A DNA stretch of 64,000 bases from Lucinisca nassula (lineage: Eukaryota; Mollusca; Bivalvia; Lucinida; Lucinidae). This document shows, piece by piece, positions 19,635-30,594 of the stretch. The stretch's first letter is position 1. Every line of letters starts with the position of its first letter. The stretch spans positions 1-64,000 of the forward strand of contig CAUZLF010000709.1 of assembly GCA_963580285.1 (NCBI GenBank). Reading direction: 5' to 3'. Below the pieces are notes generated by a model. The model ran no database searches, was not told where the DNA came from, and saw nothing but the letters and a program-made list of their open reading frames with translations. The position numbers and the translations under genes were made by a program.

Positions 19635-20728
19635 GATATAGATTTAATCGCCATTACAAAGCGTAAGCTGGCCATTTTGTTTTCTACAAAAGCAAGTAAT
19701 GACCTCTTATTTTTTAATCGGCGCGTCATTCGGTCAGATAAGCATGATACCCAGATATTTAATGGTCTTGTCCAGAAAAGTATTTTTCATCACAGCTTTC
19801 TTTCTCTGGTGATTTTAACACAATTTAGAAATCATATGTAGACCACCTCTTATTGTAGTAAGCTGCTGGCATTTACTTAGGAAGCAACTGGTTTGATTTT
19901 CTCCTCTGGTTATCGAATGCTCAACCAGACGATCAAATGCTTAACCAGCAAATTTTGACAGATGAGGAGTTCTTCGCAGAAATTAAAACTCCAAAACCTG
20001 TTTTATTTCATTTCAGTCAATTACCGGACCATTGACAAAACAAACACAGCGTAAAAGTCAGTGAAAATCATTCGGTACTATGATTCTGGAGACTGAAAAT
20101 GTTTCCATAAAATACTATGTCATTATCGAATCAATAGCGCACTGCTTATCAGGTTGGCTAAAAATTGTTCCGTAGAATAAGGTGCGGGTGATTCTGGGGC
20201 CGTGGAGATGAAAATAGATCCGCTTTATAGTTGCAAGTTTTGTTATCATTTCTATAGATCTAATGCGTAACCAACCATTTTCGACCTTTTCCGTGGTGAT
20301 TTATCGCTAGTGCTGCATTGACAAGCAAAATATCCACAACACATATAACCATATATGTTTATTTTGTGTGCATGTTAATACGCTGAACTTGTAGCAAAGC
20401 GCAATAATAAATAAAAGGCAACAAACACCTCGAAAAACCACTCGTTTTCTAAGGCTTCAGTTCACCTTCAGCAGGAGAAACTAAATTTAGCCAAAATGTG
20501 TTAAGTACGGGATTTGGTATTTACTCCAAAGATGCCGATATCAATGGGCTCCTGAATGTAATTCCCCGGTTTTTAAATAACTTCCTCGTAAAAATTATAT
20601 AACTTATGAAACACAGAAAATGCACAGTTTCTTTACCTTTTTTAGCGATCTAATTCCTCACCGGATGTCGCTCTAATTGCTTCATGTTCTTACCCAATGG
20701 TTACGCATTCTGTCGTTCCGTAGGCGTG
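19635..20728. repeat. right arm of 1.09-kb long inverted repeat
   Basis: Reverse complement of 1231-2323; see that entry. Differences are scattered single bases and 1-4 bp indels, with no large gap. Confidence 0.85.
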
Positions 20729-20887
20729 TAACTGGTAAAATGTTCAGGAACCTCTTCGAAAAACAGCCAATTTTAAAGCGAACGCTACCTCATTCCCTTT
20801 CACAGCATCCAGAGTCCTGGAGTGTCAGTTCCGATTCCAATTCAACAAAAACAGATACTCAGCAAACAACCCAAATTATCAACAAGG

Positions 20888-21195
20888 CCCCCTTTCCCAT
20901 CGGGGTTTGAAGAAATTGATGGGCTGCATGTTGCTTCCACGCACAGTTGAAGCCGACCTGCACACGAGTACTGGTTAACCGCTTAGAGGATCTAAGCCTG
21001 CCCATGCAAAGCGGTGCGAGTCGGACCGTTCATGCATATAAACCCTTTTGGTTTCATTGGGCGACAAGGCTTGAGATGTCATTTCATCTCAATGTCGGGT
21101 AAAAGTCCCACAAAATTGGAAACGATGTTTCCAAAATGACCTTTACAGTGTTGGCGGGGACGTTAAACCTCAAATTAAACAAACAAAACAAACAA
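20888..21195 (+). mobile_element. SINE family A copy, near full length
   Basis: CCCCTTTCCCATCGGGGTTT to GGCGGGGACGTTAAACCTCA and AAACAAACAAAACAAAC. It shows the hairpin-like 5' end (CCCATCGGGG) seen in other full copies. Confidence 0.9.
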
Positions 21196-21484
21196 TATCA
21201 ACAAATGCATATTTCCCAATTTAAAGTGAAACCGTGCCATTTTTAAGAAATATTTTGAAAGGTCCACCCTCAAATGCGAGACCGTCCCTATAAATAAAGG
21301 AGTATATACAAAATTTAATTATTCTAGGAAGTGAGAGAATGGAACGCCACCAGAATATGGAATTATCAGATATTCAACAAGACCCTTTAGAGCAGGTAAA
21401 AGACTACAAATGGAGACAATGGTAGCAAAAGGGGAGAAAATAGTCTCTCTCAAAAGGAGTTCACTCAGTTAACTGCAACCAAAC
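21196..21484. other. no feature recognised
   Basis: AT-rich unique sequence. A TATAAATAAAGG motif at about 21289 is noted without further promoter evidence. Confidence 0.35.
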
Positions 21485-22010
21485 AATCTTTTTGTTTTAT
21501 TCCTAGTGGATTATTGTTATTTGAGCCAGATCACTGTTGGTTTTCTTTTGCTCCAGCATTTCAGTTATTTCATGCTGTCGAGTCATCTCTGTATTTGTTT
21601 GATTTTGTTCTCGGAGATGTTGCACTGATGAGTTAGAAACCTGTCATGCGACTGGTCAAATTATTTATCTTAACCACGACACAATCATTGGCGAGGATTG
21701 TGGTCAGGTAAAAACGATTAAAGCACCCGCACCACCCACCCACCAGTAAAAACATTTTACTCACCGTTCCAAAGCGGTTCGTCTGTTGTGATTTATTTTT
21801 GTTTTAGTTCGTCGCATGTATTGCTAAACTCTTTTTACTTTGGATAGCCGTTTGGCCATTTTGGGGGCGAGTAACTGTCCTTTTGGTTTCCGCTTGTGAC
21901 GTTTTCATAGTGGTGGAGTTGTTTTATATTGGTGTTTCTTTCCCTTTGGTGTCTTGGATGGGAGGTGTTAGGTAATTGTATCGATACCTGATCATTCTGT
22001 CATGTAGGAA
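21485..22010. repeat. unclassified dispersed repeat X
   Basis: Matches, in opposite orientation, the repeats at 52640-53640. Landmarks are GGTTTTCTTTTGCTCCAGCA, AGATGTTGCACTGATGAGTTAG, CACCGTTCCAAAGCGGTTCG and TTTCTTTCCCTTTGGTGTCT, ending GGTAATTGTATCGATACCTGATCA. No coding capacity and no clear terminal repeats; class unknown. Confidence 0.65.
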
Positions 22011-22288
22011 AAAAAAACCTTTGACACATCTTAAAGAACTGCTAGCTGTATATCATGTTGATACTCTATATAGGACCATAAAAACACTATCGAACATAAA
22101 ATTTATAAAACAATTTTAAAGCAATATACTTGTGTGAACATCCGATATCAAGGATTCAAATCTGTTAGCTCAAGTGAGCAATATATAACAATGAATACCA
22201 CCTTGTCTTCTTATTATTTAACCACAAACTGTAACAATGTAAAGTGCAGTCTACCTATTGGAAAGAATGTAATCATAGCAGGGTTGAC
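22011..22288. other. no feature recognised
   Basis: AT-rich unique sequence. Confidence 0.35.
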
Positions 22289-22492
22289 AAAGTCAAGCCC
22301 GTAGCGTAATGATTCATTGCCTACGCAAACACACACATGTGCTAAAATGGCGCATTTCTTGTATACATAAGTAGCATTATTCGTGATTCGTTATTTTTCT
22401 TATTGCTTGTCAGAAAATAGATTGCTGGTGCTCGTTAGAACCGCCTCAGTAAGGCGGTTCAACGTTTACCCACAATCTATATTGTTGTCCTT
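22289..22492. mobile_element. MITE family A, partial copy
   Basis: TTTTTCTTATTGCTTGTCAG, then the hairpin core 22418-22480 (ATAGATTGCTGGTGCTCGTT ... CGTTTACCCACAATCTAT). Confidence 0.6.
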
Positions 22493-22666
22493 CTTCTTAA
22501 TTTCTTTCTTGCAATTTCGCCTTGATCCCAGGAGACATAGATTACCAGATTTACAGGATGAAAGCCTGTACCGTAATCATGTAATTACGGAGGGGTCTTT
22601 AACCTGCACAGGGGATGGGGTTTAGGGCGATAAAAAACCCGGAACAAATACCGTAAAATTCCGCTA

Positions 22667-22879
22667 TTAACCCTTATCTTGCTGAATATTCATCTCAGCC
22701 ACACCCATTTCGTTATATCAACCAATCAAATTACATAATGTAATTTATTGCTACAAATTCGTAAACTGAATGCCAAACAGTGTAGATCCTGATCAGATGG
22801 CTTCTTCAGAAGCCATCTGATCTGGATCTACACTGTTTCCAAAGATAGGGGTTGTCGTGAACAACAAGATAAGGGTTAA
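22667..22879. mobile_element. TTAA-flanked palindromic MITE (piggyBac-like), copy 1
   Basis: TTAA at 22667-22670 and 22876-22879 flank a 205-bp element with inverted ends CCCTTATCTTGCTG and CAACAAGATAAGGG. The middle is a near-perfect palindrome, ACAGTGTAGATCCTGATCAG ... CTGATCTGGATCTACACTGT around GGCTTCTTCAGAAGCC. A TTAA duplication with CCC...GGG ends is the signature of piggyBac-superfamily elements. A second complete copy lies at 46152-46362 in the other orientation. Hairpin-only relatives sit at 18053, 35232, 36873, 44072 and 61695. Confidence 0.75.
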
Positions 22880-23344
22880 GACCACCAAAATTCAAGACAA
22901 ATTATGCATTTATGTCATATATGGACATGAATTCGTACCATGCCTTGTACCAACTGCTGTATGTTTTTTTTTTGTTTCATTTATTTCATAAACAAGATGG
23001 TCTACAGGCAAAAGTCTCACTTCTTGGAATAAAAAAAAAAAAAAAAAACAAGGGGAAATAGGTCAAGAATACCGAGAGCTGGACTTGGTTAACGATAAGG
23101 TGCGTGTCGTTGAATACAACAAGAGAAAGTTAGATCTGTCGAAGACGAAAGAAAGAGCAGAGGGGAAAAACGGAACAACAGTGCCCTATCGATTCTTATC
23201 AAGAAACTGCGAGAATTTTTCAACACTCTGTGTTGTTGGAAATGATGTCATCGATGAAAACTTAACCGACAGTACTACAAAACAAGGGAGAAACTTTTTC
23301 ATGGGAGTTTTTAACTGTATTTGTGTAGGAAGTAGATTTACAGC
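22880..23344. other. no gene supported
   Basis: Includes a poly-A run (23031-23048). An open frame of 125 codons begins here but runs into repeat X, shows no domain and is probably fortuitous. Confidence 0.4.
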
Positions 23345-23600
23345 AGCCTTACTAACATACTTCTGCCGAGGCTTAGACAATTTGTTCAGTTCCTATGAAG
23401 GCTTGCTAACTCCAAGGTGCTACATATCCGAGAATATAAAAATCAGACAATTACAGAGATAAAACAACGATGAGAACTCGATCTCATGAAATAACTGAAA
23501 TGCTAGAGCAAAAAGAAAACAAACAGTTAAACTCCGTAGGATCAAACCAGAGACAGATCATCAGGTACCAACCAACATTACCTAAAATTTAATTTTAAGT
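23345..23600. repeat. unclassified dispersed repeat X, partial
   Basis: TTTGTTCAGTTCCTATGAAGGC, CATATCCGAGAATATAAAAA and AACTGAAATGCTAGAGCAAAA parallel 53459-53600 (TTTGTTCAGTCCGCATGAAGGC, CATCTCCGTGAACACTAAAA). Confidence 0.6.
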
Positions 23601-24009
23601 AAGTCTTTACGCATGACCCGTCATAGAATCTGTAGCTTGGCCCGCCGGCTTGCAATTAAAGAGCCGGGAAGCAAAGTTATCAACAGTGATTGGGTTAACT
23701 GCCGTGCATGTTGTCTGTCGTATAACATTTATGTTGTAACCAATCTTTTTATATCGAAGAATGATCTTACGAAATCGGATACTGTAATCTTTACAAGCAT
23801 ATATTGTTCTGAACTTATACTCAGATTCAATGAAAACGCGCCACTAGTACTATACCTCAAATTTTAATTGATTCACAATATTTCCAGCATTTGATCACGT
23901 TTAATGAATAATCACTAACTTAGCCACATACTCACTACAGAGTTACAGCGTTTCATTGGTTGTAGAGATACGGAGGCTCGAATAAGTCCACACACCCGAA
24001 AAATCAAAA

Positions 24010-24575
24010 TCACATATCCGAATACCGGGTATGTTCACCATTAGCATCAAGTATTGCTTGGCATCGACGCCTCATGCTTCGAATTAAACGCTGTATCTGG
24101 TCTTGTGTGATGTTGTCCCATTCTTCCTGTAGCGCCATGGCAAGCTGCTGACGGTTGACTGGCGGATGCCGTCGGCTGTACACATGTTTTCCGAACTGGT
24201 CCGAAAGGGGCTCAATTGGGTTTAAATCCGGCAAAAACGAAGGCCAAGGAAGAACTTGCACACCATTTTGATTGAAAAAGTCCATGGTTAGCCTCGCAGA
24301 GTGAGCACGCGCATTATCCTGTTGGAAAAGCGTAAAGCCACCATTATTGCGTAAAAACGGTACCACCTCAGGCTCCAAGATTTCATCGATGTACCGACGT
24401 GCTGTCAAATTGCCATCAACAACGATGAGTTTGGGTTTTGTGGCGTAATGAGATCCCTGCCCACACCATTACGCTACCACCCGCCCGACGTGATACCTAT
24501 TTAACACAGCAGTCTTGAAATCGCACCCCACGTCGACGCCATACAGTACGTCGCCTATCAAACATTTCAACACAA
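24010..24575 (-). pseudogene. Tc1-like transposase, C-terminal part
   Basis: Minus-strand frame with the second and third catalytic residues of a DD34E transposase: QQDNARAHSAR (D) and SFLPDLNPIE (E), exactly 34 residues apart. Upstream of 24408 the frame is broken by one in-frame stop and a one-base shift, so the gene is dead. Reading back to 24575 the sequence resumes directly from the first part (26127-26590) once the inserted element is ignored. Confidence 0.85.
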
Positions 24576-26126
24576 CAAGGGGGCCCAGAAGGCCCTGAAT
24601 CGCTCAGCTCTAGTACATTCTTGGCCCAAGGGCTATAATTTGAACAAACTTGGTAGCGGTCCACTAAAGCTTCATACCAAATATCAAGGACCTGGGCCTT
24701 CTGGTTTCAGAAAAAAAGATTTTTAAAGGTTTTCCATATATAAGCCTATATAAAATCAGCGGGCCCTGGGGCGGGGACATTTTGGCACCAGGGCTATAAT
24801 TTGAACAATCTCAGTAGAGGTCCACTAGATGACGCTTCACGCCAAATATCAAAGACCCGGGCCTTCTGGTTTCAGACAAGAAGATTTGTAAACGTTTTAT
24901 CCTATATAAGCCTATGTAAAACTAGTGGGTCGCGGTGTGGGGACATTTTTTGCCCCAAGGCTATAATTTGAACAATCTTGGTAGAGGTTCATTAGACCTG
25001 GGCCTTCTGGTTTCAGACAATAAGATTTTTAAAGGTTTTCCCTATATAATCCTATGTAAAACCAGTGGGCCCTGGCGCGGGGGCATTTTTGGCGCCAGGC
25101 CTATAATTTGAACAATCTCAGTACAGGTCCACTAGATGAAGCTGCACGCCAAATATCAAAGACCTGGGCCTTCTGGTTTCAGACAAGAAGATTTTTAAAG
25201 GGGTTTTCCTATTTTAGCCTATGCAAAACTAGTGGGTCCCGGCGCGGGGACATTTTTGGCCCCAAGGCTATTATTTGAACAATCTTGGTAGAGGTCCATT
25301 AGATGAAGCTTCATACCAAATATCAAAGACCTGGGCCTTCTGGTTTCAGACAAGATTTTTTATAAAGTTATCCCTGTATACGCCTAAGTGAAACCAGTGG
25401 GTCCCGGCGCGGGGGGCATTTTTGGCCCCATGGCTATATTTTGAATAATCTTAGTAGAGGTCCACTAGATGAAGCTTCATGCCAAATATCAAAGACCTGG
25501 GCCTTCTGATTTCAGACAAGAAGATTTTTAAAGGTTATCCCTATATATGCCTATGTAAAACCAGTGGGCCCCGGTGCGGGGCATGTTTTGCCCCAGGATT
25601 ATATTTTGAACAATCTTGGTAGAGGCCCACTAGATGAAGCTTCATACCAAATATCAAAGACCTGGGCCTTTTGGTTTCAGTCAAGAAGATTTTTAAAGGT
25701 TTTCCTTATATCAGTCTATGTAAAACTGATGGGTCCCATCGCGGGGGCATTTTTAGCCCCAGGGCTTTAATTTGAAAACTCTTGGTTGAGTTCCACTAGA
25801 TGAAGCTCCATACCAAATATCAAAGACCTGGACCGTGCGGTTTCAGAGAAGAAGACTTTTTAAGTTTTGAGTAAAACAAAATATATATTTTTAGCTCCTG
25901 TGCCTCAGATGTGCAACGGACCGGAACCATTGGAACAACTTTGAAAGGGGACCACCTAAGGATCATTCCTGTGAAGTTTGGTCAAAACCCGATCAGTGGT
26001 TTAGGAGGAGATGTTGTTTGAAGAAATTGTTTACGCACGGTGGCTCGGATGCACGCACGCACGACGGAGGACGGACAAAAAGTTATCCCAAAAGCTCACC
26101 TCGTCACTATGTGACAGGTGAGCTAA
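24576..26126 (-). mobile_element. Helentron-like element (family L) inserted in the Tc1 transposase
   Basis: Non-autonomous element on the minus strand. 5' end AGCTCACCTGTCACATAGTG, internal array of about eight diverged 150-200 bp units sharing GGCCTTCTGGTTTCAGACAA, TTTGAACAATCTTGGTAGAG and CCAAATATCAAAGACCTGGG, 3' end with an imperfect AGGGCC...GGCCC hairpin then CTTG. There is no target duplication. The insertion point is a run of T, and the transposase frame lines up again to within 2 nt when the element is removed. Both points fit Helitron/Helentron insertion between T residues. Confidence 0.8.
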
Positions 26127-26590
26127 AAACGGGACTCATCCGTGAAAAGTACACCACGCAAACGCTGTTGTGTCCATCGGATACGCTGTCGACACCAGTT
26201 AAAGCGACTGATTCGACGTCCCGCGATCAAAACGTTCCCCCTTTACGTCGTATGACTAGAAATACCACGTTCCTGGAGACGTCGCCGTACAGTTAAGGCA
26301 CTTTCGCGTAGGTTATGGGTTCCTACTGTTTCCTGGGCAGTTTCCACAGACGTCCTGAATCGGTCGCGTAAATGACTCAAAACAATGTACCGGTCCTGCT
26401 GACGTGTAAGAACACGTTCAAGTCCAGGGCTTTGTCTTTCGTCCACAGACCGTGTAGCGTCGTGCCTTTCAACCAGTCGAGCAATTGTAATGTGCGAACA
26501 ACCCATACGCTCTGCAACTTGGCGGTATGAATGCCCACCATCAACCATACCGAGGGCTAGATGACGATCGACGTTACTTAGACGTCCCAT
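26127..26590 (-). pseudogene. Tc1-like transposase, N-terminal part
   Basis: Begins MGRLSNVDRHLALGMVDGGH. The helix-turn-helix (YRQVAERMGCSHITIARLVERH) is the DNA-binding half of Tc1 transposases. The frame reaches a stop at about 26243; beyond it, in another register, sequence encodes the FTDESRF motif with the first catalytic Asp just before the insertion point. At least one frameshift is present. Confidence 0.8.
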
Positions 26591-26884
26591 GACTTGTTCT
26601 TATGAAATGTTTTGCTGGCTTTTTAACGTAAAGAATCCAGACCTTATAATGACAGTAAAGAAAGTGCCAAAAATATCGTGATAACGAAAATTTTACAATT
26701 TTTGCATTTTGCACGTGCACATCATGAATACCACTTTGTATTCGTGTCAAACAAACTCATGCTTCGGTGACAACTTTACAATACCGTATTTATCACTTGA
26801 AAAGGTCAGTCATTTTTACCTTAAACTAAAGAAATCGAAATTCCAAAAGTGGTACGTTTTCATTGAATCTGAGTATATATATTA

Positions 26885-27600
26885 GGTCACCATAAAATGC
26901 GGGTTCCAATAGGCCTTGTTACAGAAGAGATTTAATATAAGTCCAACGTTGAATTTAGAAACTAAATCGGAAAATGTCGTCTATAAAACTTAGAAAAGGC
27001 TTTACGTAGTTTATATTACCGATATCCCTAATTAAAAAGTTTTGCAGTTATCAATTTATTACGAGTGTTGAAGGCAGTTATATGACTAGACACTCTGGTA
27101 AATCGAATTGATTGCGAAAAATAAACTCCATAGGATGGCGCACGGGGAACATCACCATCCAAGAAAGGAAATTTGACAATCTCAAAATCAAAATCATCGC
27201 GTTTATCATAAATTTTGCAAGAAACAAACCCATCTACAATAGTTAATTGTAGGTCTAAAAACGGGGCTTCGGTATCAGAAGAATTTGCTTTATTTAGCTG
27301 ATAAGTTCTGGAGGGTAATTGACTGATCAAACCATCGAAGTAGGTATTATCACTATTAACTAAGTCATGCAAATATCTTGAAGTCGAGTTAAAAGCTTCA
27401 ATGATTCCAGGTGGGGTTTCAACCGAAAGAGACGTCACGAAGTTTATTCCCTAACACGACAAGGTAAAATCAGCCACAAAGGGATGCGCAATTCGTACCC
27501 ATAGGAATACCCACAATTTGTCTATATAACTTAGTATCAAATCTTATATAAATAGTTGAGAACTTCACACACTTTCTGACATGACCATACCGATTATTTT
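26885..27600 (-). pseudogene. Penelope-like reverse transcriptase fragment
   Basis: Minus strand. A GIPMGTNCA block (27485-27514), as in Penelope-like reverse transcriptases, is followed after a stop and frameshift by a 136-codon stretch with YLHDL at about 27361-27380, where the catalytic motif should be YxDD. Then come NKANSSDTEAPFLDL and KIYDKRDDFDFEI, the conserved block after the active site. A C-terminal remnant reaches about 26885 (EPAFYGDLIY). The Asp-to-His change plus stops make it non-functional. The N-terminal RT and the GIY-YIG endonuclease are absent. Confidence 0.75.
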
Positions 27601-27617
27601 CATGCTGTTCAGAAATG

Positions 27618-27648
<31 letters not shown>

Positions 27649-28314
27649 TAAATTAAATGTCCATTCATTTAAATCATTAAGTGTTGCTTTTATAAGATTA
27701 TGAGGAAGTATAGTGTAAAGCGTGATAAAAATAAGTAGACAGATTAAAAGCATGAAACCATCTTGATTTCAATTTATTTAAAACCTCATTCGATCTTTTA
27801 TAGACCAAAACAGATTTCTCCCTGAACTTTCAAAGACTTTGGCGCAATATTTTATCACCTTTTTCATGGCGGTAATACAGGAAGTTCCCACTGGGCACAC
27901 AACGTGAATGCAACGCTGTATCTACGTCTATGAAACGTCATGATGTTACATCGATGTTGATGGGTCGTTGCTGAAACGAGAATAATTTATTAAGTTAAGT
28001 GGTGGTACAAAAGCTTGAATTTGCAACATACCGTGCTTTTTATTATAATATAGGAAGCTTGTCTTGGCCTTCTGTAGTACAAACAGCAAACTTGGAGGCT
28101 GAATGACAGATGTCGTCATTAACTACACCAACACTGATGATGCAGAAACTTTTGTGGCATTAATGACAAGCACGGGCATTTGTATCACTTAGGCTTTAAT
28201 TAATTCCATACATGGTTGTCAAACATGATGTTCGTTCTCTAGGCGCTTTATATTTTTTCTCATGTGCATTTGTTACTATACTACTTGTCCGTGTGTTAAA
28301 GATGTATGTGTCAA

Positions 28315-28319
<5 letters not shown>
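27601..28319. other. no gene recognised
   Basis: A run of about 26 A at 27618-27643, then AT-rich sequence. CCCACTGGGCACACAACGTG near 27888 resembles a motif at about 14452. Confidence 0.35.

Positions 28320-28408
<89 letters not shown>
28320..28408. repeat. (GT)n microsatellite
   Basis: About 44 uninterrupted GT units. Confidence 0.97.
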
Positions 28409-28411
<3 letters not shown>

Positions 28412-28600
28412 CATCAAAAGGCAAGAAGAAATACGAACATAAATTAACATCACTATAATGAAAATGTCACAGGCAGAAATCCAAAAGGAAAGTTACGTTC
28501 ACACAAAATGGCCAAACGTCCATCCAAAATAAAAAGATATCAGCAGTCATGACGCACATGAAATGACGAACTATACCAATAACCAGTGCTTCAGCTGAAG

Positions 28601-29131
28601 TGCACGACCCGCCGGATGCTTTTAGCTTTATGAGTGTTACCATATATGGGTATGGCGGCCATTTTGGTCATGTGACCTGGACATAAAACGGTTCCCCCAA
28701 TAAATGCGCCTTATCGTAAGGAGCAAAAATATATCTTATACTTTAGTACTGTATTCTGAATCGTTTGCAGGATAAAATCCAACACAAAAGCATATGTGTC
28801 AAAGTTTGACCTAGGCACAAAGAAGGTCAAGGTCAACCCAGGGTCACCATTTTAGCAATTTATGATGGGCCTACGTTCCAGATGCTATTTATCAAGTTTC
28901 GTGGAAATCTGCACATTGGTTCTGGAGAAGACTATTTTTGAAGGGTTTTTACCAAATATTGCTTGGCGGCCATTTTGGTCATGTGACCTGGACCCCATGA
29001 GGAAATTTTGGTTTCCCCCATCCCGTAGAGGCTCCATATGAAATTTGACTTCAATCGGCCCAACGATTTCCGAGGAGAAGCAGTTCGAAAATTTTCACAT
29101 TTTTCGCCTCGGCGAGGCTGTACTAAATGGA

Positions 29132-29173
<42 letters not shown>

Positions 29174-30594
29174 TCGGGTTTAACGTCGCTTTCAACAATT
29201 TTTCAGTCATATCACGACGGTGTCTGGTTGCGACAGGGAGCTCAATGCTCACATTTATAGTGCTGCCTCACTGAAGTATCATCTCCCAGACACATTACAT
29301 GATACCACACCCAGTCACATTATCCTGACACTGGATCGACCAGTCCTAGCTCTACCCCGTAAATCTGAGTGCCAAACGAGGAGCAGCTAGTACCATTTTT
29401 AACGACTTTGGTATGTCGCGGCCCGGGGTCGAATCCCAGACCTCCCGTTCCCCGGAGCGGACACTCTACCAACTGAGCTATCGGGGCCGGTGTACTAAAT
29501 GGAATGTAATATTTCGCAAGTTCATTGATAAGATCTCATTGATATTTATCAGTATGCCAAAAATTGTTTAAATATTCCAAGCGGTTAAGTCCCTATCACC
29601 AATTTTCACAAACGGGTTACGGACGGACAGATAGACAGACCATATATGGCTTGGCGGCCATTTTGGTTATGTGTCCTGGACCCCATGAGCAATATTTGGT
29701 TTCCCCCATCCCATAGAGGCTCCATATGAAATTTGACTTCAATCGGCTCAACGGTTTCCGAGGAGAAGCAGTTCGAAAATTTTCACATTTTTCGCCTCGG
29801 CGAGGCTATACTAAATGGAATGTAATATTTCGCAAGTTCATTGGTTAGATCTCATTGATATCTATCAGTATGCCAAAAATTGTTTAAATATTCCAAGCGG
29901 TTAAGTCACTATCACCAATTTTCACAAACGGGTTACGGACGGACAGACAGACAAACCATATATGGCTTGGCGGCCATTTTGGTCATGTGACCTTGACCCC
30001 ATGAGCAAATTTTGGTTTCCCCCATCTCATAGAGGCTCCATATGAAATTTGACTTCAATCGGCCCAACGGTTTCCGAGGAGAAGCAGTTCAAAAATGTTT
30101 GAAAATTTTCACATTTTTTGCCTCGGCGAGGCTATACTAAATGGAATGTAATATTTCGTAAGTTCATTGGTTAGATCTCATTGATATCTATCAGTATGCC
30201 AAAAATTGTTTAAATATTCCACTATCACCAATTTTCACAAACGGGTTACGGACGGACCCAAAGAAGGTCAAACGGTTTCCGAGGAGAAGCAGTTCAAAAA
30301 TGTTCGAAAATTTTCACATTTTTCGCCTCGGCGAGGCTATACTAAGTGGAATGTAATATTTCGTAAGTTCATTGGTTAGATCTCATTGATATCTATCAGT
30401 ATGCCAAAAATTGTTTAAATATTCCAAGCGGTTAAGTAACTATCACCAATTTTCACAAACGGGTTACGGACGGACAGACAGAATGACAGACTGACAGACT
30501 GACAGAATGACAGAATGACAGAATGACACGGTGATTTTAGGGCACACTTAGAAAAAACCGACTTCAGTCGGTTGCTTTTTCTGCGGGTCGTGCA
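28601..30594 (+). mobile_element. 2-kb non-autonomous element with tandem 330-360-bp blocks
   Basis: Starts TGCACGACCCGC and ends GCGGGTCGTGCA, a perfect 12-bp inverted pair. Between them are about four blocks, each running GGCGGCCATTTTGGTCATGTG, TTCCGAGGAGAAGCAGTTC, TTCGCCTCGGCGAGGCTATA, GGGTTACGGACGGACAGACA. Near the 3' end is a perfect hairpin, CCGACTTCAGTCGG, then a T-run. The layout resembles the Helentron-like families in the right half, but the 3' hairpin is farther from the end. The second block holds a nested SINE. Confidence 0.7.
29136..29490 (-). mobile_element. tRNA-derived SINE (family B) with 17-bp target duplication
   Basis: Minus strand. The tRNA-like head has an A box (TAGCTCAGTTGG, 29469-29480) and a B box (GGGATTCGACCCC, 29425-29437). 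The body includes CAGACACCGTCGTGATATGA, the tail is GGCGTTAAACCCGAATTC-like, then (CA)n. The 17-mer TGTACTAAATGGAATGT lies on both sides (29119-29135 and 29491-29507). It is a retroposed pol III gene, not a working tRNA gene. The 3' end of a sister copy is at 49180-49285. Confidence 0.9.

Larger units (their letters stand above)
23820..26873 (-). mobile_element. Tc1-like transposon, split by a later insertion
   Basis: Inverted ends CTCAGATTCAATGAAAACG (23820 onward) and CGTTTTCATTGAATCTGAG (to 26873) are each bordered by TA, the Tc1/mariner target. Removing the inserted element (24576-26126) leaves about 1.5 kb, normal for the family. The transposase reads on the minus strand: helix-turn-helix region, first catalytic Asp, then the second half of the DDE domain. 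Confidence 0.85.

Noticed and set aside
23085..23462. 125-codon open frame
   Set aside because: Its second half lies in dispersed repeat X and no domain or splice support is visible.
28196..28453. Frames encoding poly(CV) or poly(HT)
   Set aside because: Translation of a (GT)n microsatellite.
29395..29490. Possible tRNA gene
   Set aside because: A and B boxes are present but the sequence is the head of a SINE with body, tail and target duplication.
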